Shown: piece after piece, positions 27,401 to 37,917 of the stretch
Numbering within the stretch: position 1 is the stretch's first letter
Layout: the number at the start of each line of letters is the position of its first letter
From: Lingula anatina
Lineage: Eukaryota; Brachiopoda; Lingulata; Lingulida; Lingulidae
Assembly: GCF_001039355.2 (NCBI RefSeq)
Contig: NW_019775935.1
Coordinates: 497,570 to 561,569 of the forward strand
Direction of reading: 5' to 3'
Length of the DNA stretch: 64,000 nt
The notes under the pieces: generated by a model
What the model was told of the DNA's origin: nothing
Database searches by the model: none
What the model saw: the letters and a program-made list of their open reading frames with translations, nothing else
Made by a program: the position numbers and the translations under genes

Positions 27401-29703
27401 AAAAAAAAAAAATTATGCCATGCATTACTGTTAGAATGTTTATTATTGTTAAAGCACATTGTACAGGATATACAAAGCAAAGTTGATACATAGATATCAG
27501 TGACACATGTTTAGATCATTTAGTCACCAATAGAAAGACAAAAGGATTAATTTCTGTGTCCTAGTTTAAAGGTATGAAGTGTGCTACATTATACAATGGT
27601 ATATGATGTACTAGTATCAGTGTTTAGCTGCTGGAGATTGTAATCCATCAGAAGCAGTAAACCTTTTTGTGGGGATAGTACCGTACATTTAGGCCTAAAA
27701 AATTAAATATTGGAAGACCTGGCAGATGCACTTTAAATTTTGTTCAAAATTTATACAACATAGAAACCAAGACACCAATATATTAGATTCAATACGACAT
27801 GTTACATTACATGTATTAGTCTAGTAACCAGTACATTGCTGTAAAAAATTACCATATATTTACAAAATTTACCTGTTCATTCACATCAAGTTATGTTTGT
27901 TTTGTCCAGTCTTATGTGTCCAATATAAACATTTCATGGCCTGTACCATTAGAAAGAAGGAAAGATGATCATGTGCACTAACCAGTTAAATGTCTAGAAA
28001 CCAGTGTTTTCTTATCATGTTAACAAGGATCCAAATTTGCATGGGACATCCTGCTTTTGTATGCTTATAGCTTTCAGAGTACTTTTATACAGTATATTTT
28101 GTATAAAAAAAAGAAATTGGTATAATGACCCTGTGATTTGTTCCCATTTAAGCATCGGAGTATGATGGTAAGGGGAAAACACGACCACTTTCTCTTGCTT
28201 TGGTCCTGCTGGCAGTGTTGTCACTTGCTTTATGTACATTTACATGTCAGATATAGAATTTATAGTATTTCAATTCTTGCTTAGATGGTAACAGGTGAAT
28301 AGGTTGTGCTAGTGGTTAAAATGTTACAAAAACAAGTTTCAGAGATGAAGACTTACTGCATACCAGGGAATGCATGATGCATTTTTTATGCAATTTGTCT
28401 GAGTGCAAGATGGGGATTATGTCTTGAGAGAAAGAGATAGAAATAGGAAAGTCTTTAGGGACAAAAAGCATGAAATATTGATATCCCTGCTCTGCAAGTT
28501 AGGGGGAAATAAGAAAATCTATTAATACGGGTGTTAAGTAAATAATGTGAAATTAATTATTTTGTCGGTTCATCAAAGTAATTGAATCTCTATTATGTAA
28601 TTTTAAGCTATAAAGTAATGATTAATCATGTTTTTTTTTATTTCATTTTTGTCCTTTATTCTTTATTTATTTAATACAGAGGCTTTGGTACTGTCAATGT
28701 TACAGAAATCTGAATGTTTAGCATGAAGTTTTTCTTTAATTTCTCATTGAATTGTTTATTGACATATTATCATTAATTTTTTTGAAAATTTTTTTCCCTA
28801 AAATTTGCTTTTTGCTGTATCAGTCACTGTTTATTATACAAGCACCCAAAGATTATATGCTTAGAAATTGATTAGTAGATAATAGAATAAAATTGCACAC
28901 TTTAAAAAGTGAATGCATTTACTCTGTATAACTACTATTAGTGCATGGATGTATGCATGCTGCCATATATTGTCATAGTTAAAGCTATTGACCATGGTAT
29001 GATGTCATAGCAATGGCATTTAAATTATGATTCACAAAGATAACTATTTAAAAAGGGGGTGGGTGAGAAATAAAATCCTCATTGATCTTTAGAATTTTTT
29101 TCTATTCTTGTGCATTTGCATGCTTTCAAAGATCAACACTGATTATAGCATTTTTTAAAGATCAAACCACTTCACAAGTGATGTAAGGTTATAGTTGTGC
29201 AAGCACTTCAAACATTTGAAGTTGATATGCAGCATATTTTCAAAAAAAAATATTCATTTTATAATTTTTGTCTGTTGGTTTGAAAGTACCAATTAAAATT
29301 CCCAAACCAATAGCTATATGATTTTTTTTTTCAAACTAAACTTTAAGTCACTGGCATGTTTCATGTGTCTCTATGTATTTAACAGTAATTATTGCTAAAT
29401 AACAACTAATAGGATACCCAGTTGTTTGTCCTTAATTTACTAACACTTATAACAACTCTAGAAGCCCAAATGTTCACAGTGCAGTAATTGTAGCATCTGT
29501 ACGTATATATTATTAAACTTCTAGTTTTCATATATAGTAATATTTTCAGTCTATTGACCATACTAGCAGTGTGTTGAAATGTTCATTCTGATGACAACAA
29601 TCTTGCATTCCAATAGTAATTATTTACCTTTATAATAAAAAATAAACAGCATATAGTTATTTGAGTATGTAAAATTGTAATATTTTCCATTTAATATGAT
29701 AAC

Positions 29704-29771
<68 letters not shown>

Positions 29772-32450
29772 GATTCAATTACTTTTATATATATATATAT
29801 ATAAAAGAAATCATTGTCACCAGCAGGAATGCGGAGATCCTTGTCCAAAAAATATACTTTTGCATGTAAACAGATTTCATTTGTGACTTCAACAAACCTG
29901 CTGTGTCTCTTTTTATATAATTCCTATTTAAAAAAAAAAAGAGGCAACATTTGTTTTATGTGTGTATTACGTCTACTCTGTGTTGGTTGGTGGGTTGGTC
30001 TTGTGTCTTTCAACATGGTATCCTCTTCTTTTTATTTTTTATCACCGTGTCAGGACCTGTCTGACCATAAGCAATATAGTCTGGTCCCTGAAGGCCCAAT
30101 GAGCCCTGGGATAAATCTGATCCCGGATGATAGCTCAATGGGCTTCCCCCGACGCTCCAGTACCCAAAGTTTGGGCAGCCCTGTTCACCATCGTTTATCA
30201 GTTGATGCAAATGGCAAACCTCGACGGCACAGTGCAGGGCCTGTGGTGGTACCTGTAAGTCTCAGGAGAATCCTATTTTTTCAATTTTCCTGATCTTTCT
30301 GTGTTGATATTGATGTGAGAAGTCTAATCTGATATTGCTAACTACTACTCCTACTACCATTACTACAATGTAGGACCAGTATCCAGGGATTGTAGATTTA
30401 GTGTGTCAGTATGGCCTGTGACTACATGTACTAGTCAAAGACATTGAGGCATTTTCATGCGTAACAATGCCTCTGATACTCTAAATGCCAAGAAAAAAAA
30501 ACGTTTTAGCCCCTAAAACTGCACATTATGATTAGAGAATGCAATCCACATTTTGTTTTCGTAATAAAATACGTTTGATTTTATTTTTATGGATAAAACA
30601 GTTATTTGCCTCTCCCCTCCCCTTCTCCCTCACCAGTACCTCCTGTATTAATCCACTTTCTGGTGCACCTTTAAGTCTTTATGTGTCTTGTTGCACATTT
30701 CCCTTTTTTCAAGCCCACAACCCCTGGATCTGGTCCCCTGATATAATTTTAACACTAGACAGTTTTGTTTCTTTGTTACCTTCTTTCATTTAACTTTGAA
30801 GCTTAACTTAACCTTGTATAACATTTTGAGTTCTCTCACTTGCTATCTTATCTCAGTCAGATATGTACTAATTACATGTACATTTGATGCAAGTTATCAG
30901 AATAATGTGATATAATCTTTAGATGTAAATTAAAAGATATATTTTTTTCATTTGTCAATTTGGGATATTCTAGGGCGAAATGAATAAGCCACATTATGGA
31001 AGTGGCTATTTTAATCAAATGACTCCAAATACACCACGGAGATCCCAGCCTAGTTTAGCAAGTCTCAGCAACAGTGTGGTAAGTGGCAACCTTGCTTGGT
31101 AATATTTATTTGGAGCTTTGGATAGAGCTATGGTATCTGTGTACATGTACTTCATGTCTATACTTCTTTAATCATTGTAAATACCACCACAACACTTAAT
31201 TGTACTGAAAGCTCAATTAAGTGGTTTCTTTTTTTAAACCTTTTCAATTTCTTTTTTGAGAAATATGTCAAAATTAAGAAAAAAGATATTGAATTTATAA
31301 AACCATTTATTGTGTTTCACCATTTGGCAGAGTTTTAATTTTTTATCAGCTCTAGGCCAAATTGAATTTATTAAAGCACAATATAATATATGCACATGTA
31401 CTTTAAACTACAAGTGACTGCTGGAAACTTTGAAATGAAAATGTTATGCTTCTGTCTACACATTTCCTTGCATTGCCAGTAATTATCTGATAAAAGTATG
31501 GTTTTTATATGAATGTATGAACTTGAATGAACTTTGTATATGAATGGTTGATGCACCATTGTGCTTTTATTCCAGCCTAGATACATGAAATAGCATGTTC
31601 GTGTTATAGGAATGGTAGGATAATTGAAAAAAAACACAGGCGGTGGAAACGCGCTACTTATATGATTTAGACGAGCCTAGCCGTCAGTACCGGATATTGT
31701 TTTGTGACCTTGAGGAGCAATTAGGTTTGGTCTTTGCGGCACGCATGAACAGTAGTCGAACTACCACACCTGGGTCTTTTGTTTTTGACAACTGTTCACT
31801 CGTCATCGAGGTGCTTGTTCACGANGCACCCTTAGATTTTGTTAATTCAAGTGTGTTTCTGAGGTTAAAGTATTGTCAAAACTGTCGTTTTCCCACTTTT
31901 TTTTGTGATCCCTTGAAAACTGAATAGAAAAGTGTGATTTTGATTTAGATTATTGTGTAAACTCTGTGTTGTATATATCTGATTATGATCTCTTAATATC
32001 TCTCTGATACTAACTTCACTTCTATTACCTTCAGTATTCTAAAACCATCAACGAAGACTGAGGTATCTCATTCTTTCAATTATGTGAGAGTAGAGATACA
32101 GCCGATGCTTCATGTTTATTTCTAGCAGTTTTTTATCACCCTCATTAGATGAAAAAGTCAAGTTTAGAAATTCTCTTGCTAAGTGAAGGCAGCACGTTTA
32201 ACACACCTAATTAGTAACTAATCAGGATGCTTCATTTGCAATATAGATTTTTTTATTTCAGCGCATGTTTCATAGTTATTCACCACAATTATTCAGCAGT
32301 TTCTTTTTTTTTTTTTCATTTAAGTGTAACATTTAATAGTTGAATTAGGACTAAAAAATTTCACTCAAAGAGCACACATACCTGCATCATAATATAAAGT
32401 GCAAGTTGAAATTAATAAACACATTTCAATGGAACCCCCTTTGACTATTT

Positions 32451-32495
<45 letters not shown>

Positions 32496-33309
32496 AGTGC
32501 AAAATATATTTCAAAGTCATGTGTTTTTTATTGAAGAATGCATTTTTTATGTCAAAAAGAAAAAAGCATAGATTTGTATTATTTGTAGAACATCTTTTAC
32601 TGAAAGTGCTATACATGTAGCTGAAAAAATTTTACGTGATTTGTAAGGAAATTAATTTCATTCACTTTTTAAAAAATAATCATTTATGAAAATGATGTGA
32701 ATTTTTCTTCAGTCAAAAGCTAATATTGAGATAGGTTTTACCTCCAATATTTCCAATATGTTGACTGAAGAAAAATTCACATCATTCTTATAACTTAACA
32801 CAGCTGATGAAATTCTTCTCTGAATCACTTATGAATTTGTCAAACCCGAATCTTTCATATAAGAATATCTTTTTAATCCTGACATTGATCATGAGAATCT
32901 GCTTTACATGATTTTTGCTGTTGAGCTTTTGATTATGTGGATCTATATTGTAGTTTTTTAATTCTATAGTTCTAGATGTTTCTGTGTATATAGGTTGTGT
33001 TTTGCATATTTGTGGAATGCTTTTTCTCTAGGTATCTTAGTGAAGCGTTTCTGGTGTTTAATTTGTTGTTTATAAAAAGGAATGAAGTATTAAGATTATG
33101 CTCTTATGAAGTGACTATGTGTAAGATGAGTATAAAAAAATTAATAAAAATGACTCTTAATATTTTGCTCCATTGTACTGCCTTAAAATCCAAAATTTCT
33201 TAAGATGTATTTCAGAATTTGTATAGAAAATGTATGGAATGATATGTCTTCATTAATGTATATCTGTGTTTTTCAGATGGCCCTTTTCCAAAGTAAGCTC
33301 AATTATTAA
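6465..33309 (+). CDS. SCYL2: SCY1-like protein 2 (SCYL2) family pseudokinase
   Basis: SCYL2-family proteins are catalytically impaired kinases that act on clathrin-coated vesicles and trans-Golgi/endosome traffic. Coding exons: 6465-6599, 6828-6988, 7321-7420, 11774-11818, 14296-14436, 15505-15720, 16310-16426, 16850-16978, 17764-17943, 18273-18395, 19428-19541, 19920-20052, 20418-20536, 20952-21055, 22203-22298, 23790-23929, 25460-25537, 26989-27089, 30054-30254, 30974-31078, 33277-33309. All phases agree, giving about 856 residues (human about 929). Residues 10-300 are the kinase fold, including 'FDIGRHVASAGPEMVWKIYD', 'VFIFDKK' and 'DYIAPE'. The catalytic loop reads HGN (163-165) and the DFG site reads GMGF (183-186), so it is probably inactive. 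Residues 330-600 align with the SCYL2 HEAT region. The tail (606-856) does not resemble the vertebrate tail and carries repeated R-R-x-S motifs. Start chosen at ATG 6465, opposite the human 'GNPVTREFDVG' segment. It may be a diverged paralogue rather than the strict orthologue; the last exon is the least certain. Confidence 0.88.
8704..8870. mobile_element. MITE, family B, with terminal inverted repeats
   Basis: The left end 'ctggatcaatctaactctgt' (8704-8723) and the complement of the right end (about 8847-8870) share roughly 20 bp with two or three mismatches, enclosing about 120 bp. A relative lies at 22671-22822. No internal ORF. Sits in the 7421-11773 intron of the SCYL2-like gene. Confidence 0.65.
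9096..9131. repeat. C-tract plus (CA)n microsatellite
   Basis: A run of about 13 C residues passes directly into (ac)n with one 'ct' interruption. Intronic simple repeat. Confidence 0.9.
10603..10754. mobile_element. MITE, family A, full-length copy
   Basis: The left terminus 'cagggccccgtaactcgaaa' followed by 'gcatcg' is mirrored at the right end by 'cgatgctttcaagttacggg' plus 'cccag', giving inverted repeats of about 24 bp with one gap and one or two mismatches. The element is about 152 bp and non-coding. The CAGGG-like end is reminiscent of hAT elements, but I see no convincing 8-bp target duplication. It lies in a SCYL2-like intron. Confidence 0.8.
15281..15350. repeat. Tandem duplication of a ~30-bp unit
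   Basis: The unit 'gtgactttgtgacttgattc' plus 'agctacattt' (15281-15310) is followed by a second copy from 15311, split by a 9-bp insertion before the final 'agctacattt' (15341-15350). Intronic, 150 bp before the exon at 15505. Confidence 0.8.
22671..22822. mobile_element. MITE, family B, second copy
   Basis: The left end 'atggatcaacccaactctgt' resembles the family-B terminus at 8704, and the right end 'cagatttgggtccat' is its diverged complement. About 150 bp, non-coding, in the SCYL2-like intron 22299-23789. Confidence 0.5.
29707..29806. repeat. (AT)n microsatellite
   Basis: About 58 bp of uninterrupted AT (29707-29764), a short interruption, then a further (TA) run to about 29806. Lies in the 27090-30053 intron of the SCYL2-like gene. 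Confidence 0.95.
31641..31927 (+). other. Open stretch after an AG; doubtful alternative terminal exon
   Basis: A 95-codon open frame follows 'cacag' at 31640 in phase 0, so it could splice from the exon ending at 31078 and end at 31927. Base composition is richer in CpG than its surroundings and arginines use CGN codons. The acceptor lacks a pyrimidine tract and I recognise no domain. One base (31825) is undetermined. It could be an alternative 3' exon or a decayed insertion. Confidence 0.25.
32446..32494. repeat. (ATTT)n microsatellite
   Basis: About 12 tandem ATTT units in the last intron of the SCYL2-like gene. Confidence 0.95.
32691..32786. repeat. Long perfect inverted repeat (25-bp arms)
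   Basis: The arms 32691-32715 (beginning aatgatgtgaatttttcttc) and 32762-32786 are exact complements over 25 bp around a 46-nt centre; a weaker taatattg/caatattt pair extends inside the loop. In the last intron of the SCYL2-like gene the transcript would fold into a clean stem. It may be a small foldback element or a structured RNA; nothing visible decides. Confidence 0.85.
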
Positions 33310-35325
33310 GTCGCCCTCTTAATGGAAGGAACACTTGATGTGAAATAAAACAAAATGAAATCATGGAACAGTGACAGGAAATTTACACAGGAACTGGAGA
33401 GATGTAGATGGTTCTGTACAAAATGTAAAAAGATATCAAACCTGAATTAATTAATTGAATTAAAAAATGTGCTGAGGATGAAAAAATGTACAAGTTGCAT
33501 TGGATTTCCATTCTCACTTTAAAAAGATTCTTCACCAAGACTTGGTTTTAGGAATGCAAAGCTAGAAATGGACCAGGAAGGTGCACAAAGCAAATTGACT
33601 CTGACGTGAACAAATCTGTGCCTTCTTATGTTATTACTTGGAATCACTGCTAGACTGAAGATTCAGCTTCGCTGTCACATGGATAAACAACAGTCTTATA
33701 TGTTATAGTATGGAGACATTAAACTGACTAGGTGAACATCTTTGGTGACTTTGATTACATGCATGCATATTCAGGGCATGAACTCTGGGCAACTTGTATG
33801 GAATCCTTCTACATTTAATTTAAAATGTGTGAAATGGGCATGACTACAAGTGAATATAATATGTCATCTGAACCATTTAGTTAAGAAAATAACACATGTA
33901 GATAGAATGTACATTTACAAGCTTTTATTTTACATTTATAATGATTAAGTGTTAGATCTTTGTAATTGTTCCAGTAAGAGTACTACTCTGGCAGAGACGA
34001 ATTGCGTTCTAAAAGCCAGATGATGGGAAAAGCTGTCAAATTGCTACAGTTGTGCTTACAGTAATATGTCCCACAATGGGAAATGCTTCTTGGCATCTCT
34101 TACACACCGCTTGCGTGTACATGTACCCTGAAGTTAAGAGTGGCTTTGTTTTCATATTTCAGTGATCATCGATAGATATTGGTCAGACATTTGATTGCCA
34201 TCGTAGAAAATGGAGAATGCACTATTTATATGTAAAATAAAATCACTGGGTGGCCACATGCCAATAATTTTTAATCATTCTCATTTGAAACGATAATGCA
34301 TGTTGTATTATGTTCTTACTTGTCTTTACCTATACCCTTTTCAAGTCGTGGGCCACGGGTATATCGGTATCAAACAAAAGGAGGACTTTGGGGTCGTTGA
34401 CAACTAAAATTATTGACAAGCGCGCCCATTATTTGTTTAAGAGATAAAAAGTTTTTGTGTATAACATGAAGATCTCAGTGAAGTCTGCAAGCGTTAGTGC
34501 TTAACTGCTAGACAATAAAAAGCAGCGTGTATTCGTCCAATGTCCACTAAACGTGTAAAACCCCACTGGTTTATTTATTTATTATTATTATTTATTTTTT
34601 TTTTTTTGCTTTAGGTTTACACAGAAATTTACATTTTAAAAGTGCAGTAAAATATCTTCTAATATGTGTAGGTTTTTATTCCATTCATCTTTGTAATGTT
34701 CTTTGATAGGGGAGTACCCTGAACTACGGTGACATGCAGAAACGAATTTGGAAAGGCGTTTTCTCAAGCGAGTGTTTTTTATTTATATTAGCGTATTTAG
34801 CACCAAAAACGCGTTTATATGTAGTACAGTGCAGTAGTTTTACTAGTATGAGGACATTTTTTGCTTCGTTTATTCGCCTCGTGTCCACAGATGGTGTAAA
34901 AAATGTGTATCGGATATCCGAAAATGCGAGTATATTTCTTGTTTATTTCAGCTTTTTGCATCGTTGAAATTGTAATTGGATTTTGAAATGAAAATAAAAG
35001 AAATTACCTTTTTTATTCCACGCTTTGTCGTATATTTTGTACACCAACATAGGTTAAATGTATTGCACTAGACTAAAATGTACCCGACATGTTAAATGGA
35101 GGCCTTAGTGACGGCGAAAAGAAACAATCGTAATCAAGGTCTATTTTCTAGTAGGCTGCAGTTTGCCCTAAAATATTTCTGTAAAATCGATATCATATAC
35201 TATTAGTATGAATAGTTATGAATAGATGACACTTATAATATTACCGAGTAGAGCACTGTTGTTTCGATGTGGTGAAATTATACAATTGCTTGAAAAATGT
35301 CCCAAAACGCTCTCATGACGCCACT
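33310..35325. other. Convergent 3' region between SCYL2-like and CCDC169 genes
   Basis: No coding gene seen. It should contain the 3' UTR of the SCYL2-like gene. Candidate plus-strand AATAAA signals lie at 33344-33349, near 34238 and at 34993-34998; a minus-strand AATAAA (tttatt, 35012-35017) suits CCDC169. The two last signals almost touch, so the transcripts probably end back to back. Confidence 0.5.
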
Positions 35326-36886
35326 TTACTCATTTCTAACGTCAGTGGCTCTATGTCTTGAAAACGAAACTTCAATAACACTTGGTCCGGACACTTTTGG
35401 CATATCGTCTTGAATAGGTGGTAATTTATTAACTAAAGCAGTTTTTTTCGCTGGTCCCATCTTAGGGTTCAACATGCGAGAAGAATTCTTTGGTTTTTTC
35501 TTCTCACTTTTCATCTTTGCCTGTTTGGCGTACCCCCCTTCTGCAACGACCACACGTTTATTTGACTCTCTATCCAAGGGTGGCAAGGTGACTTTGAATC
35601 TTTCTCGTAGCCTTTTATAGTGCTTCTTTCTCATGTTAAAAAGTCTTGCGTCACACTGCCTCTCAGTCTCCTTTATTACATTCTTAGCCTGGCTGATGTC
35701 GAGGAGAATCATTTTCCGTTTTTCGTCAGCTCGAATAAAAGCTTTGGCTTCCTGGTCGAGTCGCCACTCGAAATCTTTGAGTTGACCTGTGTGAGAAGAA
35801 GAAAAATAGTAAAAAAATCTGTGTGAAGGAATACACATTCCCTTCCTTTGAATGTGATATGTCAAATATGTTTAAGGCAAAGCTGTAAGGTCACATCTGA
35901 AAGTGTGTATCAGAGCTAGCCTCTGGAGAGACAGTAATATTTCAGCTAGCGCCCTGTTAATATTATTATTTTTATCATATCTTCTCACAAATTGAAAACA
36001 TGAACTAAAAAAACAGGTAAATTTATCTTTTAAAATGAAATGATCCCAACCACCAACCACCACACTATCAACTGACGCTATTTTAGAATAAGAAACGCCG
36101 TACTGTCTAAGTTGCCCTTCTCTCTGGTCAATTGACTTATCATCCTTTTAAGGTCGGTTTCGGCCATATTATCTAAGTCTGTTTTATTCTTTATGTTGGT
36201 TTTTTGGTTCCTCAATTTTTCGGCTAACTGCTGGATTTGTCTTTCAAATTGCTTGTTGATGTCTACTTGGGTCTCATAACTGAAAAATAACTGTAGCCAT
36301 GAAAATGAAGCAAATAACTGACAAAATCCGAGACCTAGTACCCCCCTCTTGTTGTGAATGCAAATATTTTATTCTGACGTAGTAGGCGCCTATTCATTAT
36401 AATTTATTGAATGAACTGCAAGTAAAAACAAGATAGAAGTATGCAGTGTTTTACGATTATAGTGATTTTTAAGCGCATTGTACTAACATTTCATTTGCTT
36501 TTTTTAAAAAGCCCCACATTACTCGGTACGTAATAATTATTAATGCAGTTTGGTGATGTACCGCCTTGTGTATATATATATGTACTGGAACATGTACATA
36601 CTAATATTTTATAAGTATACATAACATTGTTTCAGATGGTCGTTTCCATGTGTTTTTTTTCTTTCTTTCCCTCACTATATTTTCTCTCACTATATTTCGC
36701 GTTCAAGGCTACTCACCGTATTTTCCACTCGTAATCATCATGCATGGCGTTATCGTAACGTTTCTTGAGCTCGGCCACAGTGAGTTTCCAATCGTCTCTC
36801 GATTGCTGAAGAAGCTTCTTCATTTCACGTTCATGTGCAAGTTCGCACTTCATGCGGGCGACAATATCTCTTTCTCTACCGGCCAT
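35326..36886 (-). CDS. CCDC169: Coiled-coil domain-containing protein 169 orthologue
   Basis: Three exons on the minus strand: 36886-36717, 36279-36104 and 35786-35326, with matching phases 2 and 1, giving 268 residues. The start ATG at 36886 opens 'MAGRERDIVARMKCELAHER'. The segments 'YEWKIRYETQVDINKQFERQ' and 'TREKGNLDSQLKDFEWRLDQ' match the human CCDC169 pattern (EWKTRYETQTELNKQLE; LEQEKKSLENQVKYYALRL), and the tail 'KKTALVNKLPP' matches its KKITRSNHLPE. The protein is almost wholly helical coiled coil (about 1-175) with a basic Lys-rich tail. The family's molecular function is not established. It is longer than the human protein, mostly in the insert before the C-terminal motif. It lies tail-to-tail with the SCYL2-like gene and tandem with ERCC8. 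Confidence 0.88.
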
Positions 36887-37917
36887 TTGCTTTCAAAATT
36901 ACTAATCACTCCATGTTATGGAGACAAAGCGTTACTGTTATCAAAAGCCCTCACTTCTACTGCTTTCTCTCCGTCATGGAAACGACTGTGACGCTAAAAG
37001 AAGTTAGCAACTTTCAACGTCATAAACGACGTTACGTCCAATTACGCAGTCGCACTCGGGATGGAATTAAAAAGAGACGGCCATTTTTAATTCAATATAT
37101 TTTTTATTCTTATTTACTTTTTTTGCAACTTATTGGGCGTTTCAATATGCCGCTGACGTAGGCAAATAGATTAAACTCCCTTCGGTCCGTTTGGTTTTAG
37201 GGAAAAATAGTCATTAAAATAAATACTGAAACACAGCATCGCCAACTTCTCTGTTATCACGGGATTTGACGTCTGCAGGAAGACAGTTTTATCTTTAAAT
37301 ACCCAATATAACTTACAACTGTTAAAAAGTGTTTATAAATTCGATGCCTGCAAAGAGAGCAACTAAGTACAATTCTGCTATCAACTAAACTGGGCTCAGT
37401 AGATCGTGTGAGAATATTTGGCGGCCAAAGATATCGTTTTTTTCCCCCTTGAATCTTACTTACTTTTGCCCTTGTGGTTCTTACATATATTTTCTTATCT
37501 TCAAATTAAAATAAAATGTTAACCTATTATGTTACCATATAGACGATACTTGTCTACAAGGTTAACTTGGTGCAGTTATACATACAATGTTCAATCTTAC
37601 ATTACATTTTCCAACGGTAAATTTATCTACAAAATATCATTAATCAGTGGAGACAATATTTAGTGATGTGTACTTTATTGTGACATACCTTTCCCTATCT
37701 GGTTTCTTAAATATATCAAGAAAAACATTTGCCATCACAATATAAAAAATGTTACATTAAGATGCAATCCCTCACAAAATACATTGAAAAATTCATCAAA
37801 ACACGAGTACATTCCAATGACAAAGATATATAGTGTTCCTGTCTTTACTAGTCTCTAAAATATCCTGTATCACGTATGAGTTGCCATGTCATCATTATAA
37901 TCTCTAGCTTACCAATG
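36887..37917. promoter_or_regulatory. Intergenic: CCDC169 promoter and ERCC8 3' flank
   Basis: No coding gene seen. The first 200 bp upstream of CCDC169 (36890-37090) is visibly richer in CpG than its surroundings, as expected for a promoter. A minus-strand AATAAA (37674-37679) lies about 240 bp past the ERCC8 stop and is the likely poly(A) signal of that gene. Confidence 0.45.

Noticed and set aside
29820-29870. Possible small exon with 'MRRSLSKK' between the 26989 and 30054 exons of the SCYL2-like gene
   Set aside because: The flanking exons join directly in phase 0; inserting this piece in the MRRSLSKK frame breaks phase.
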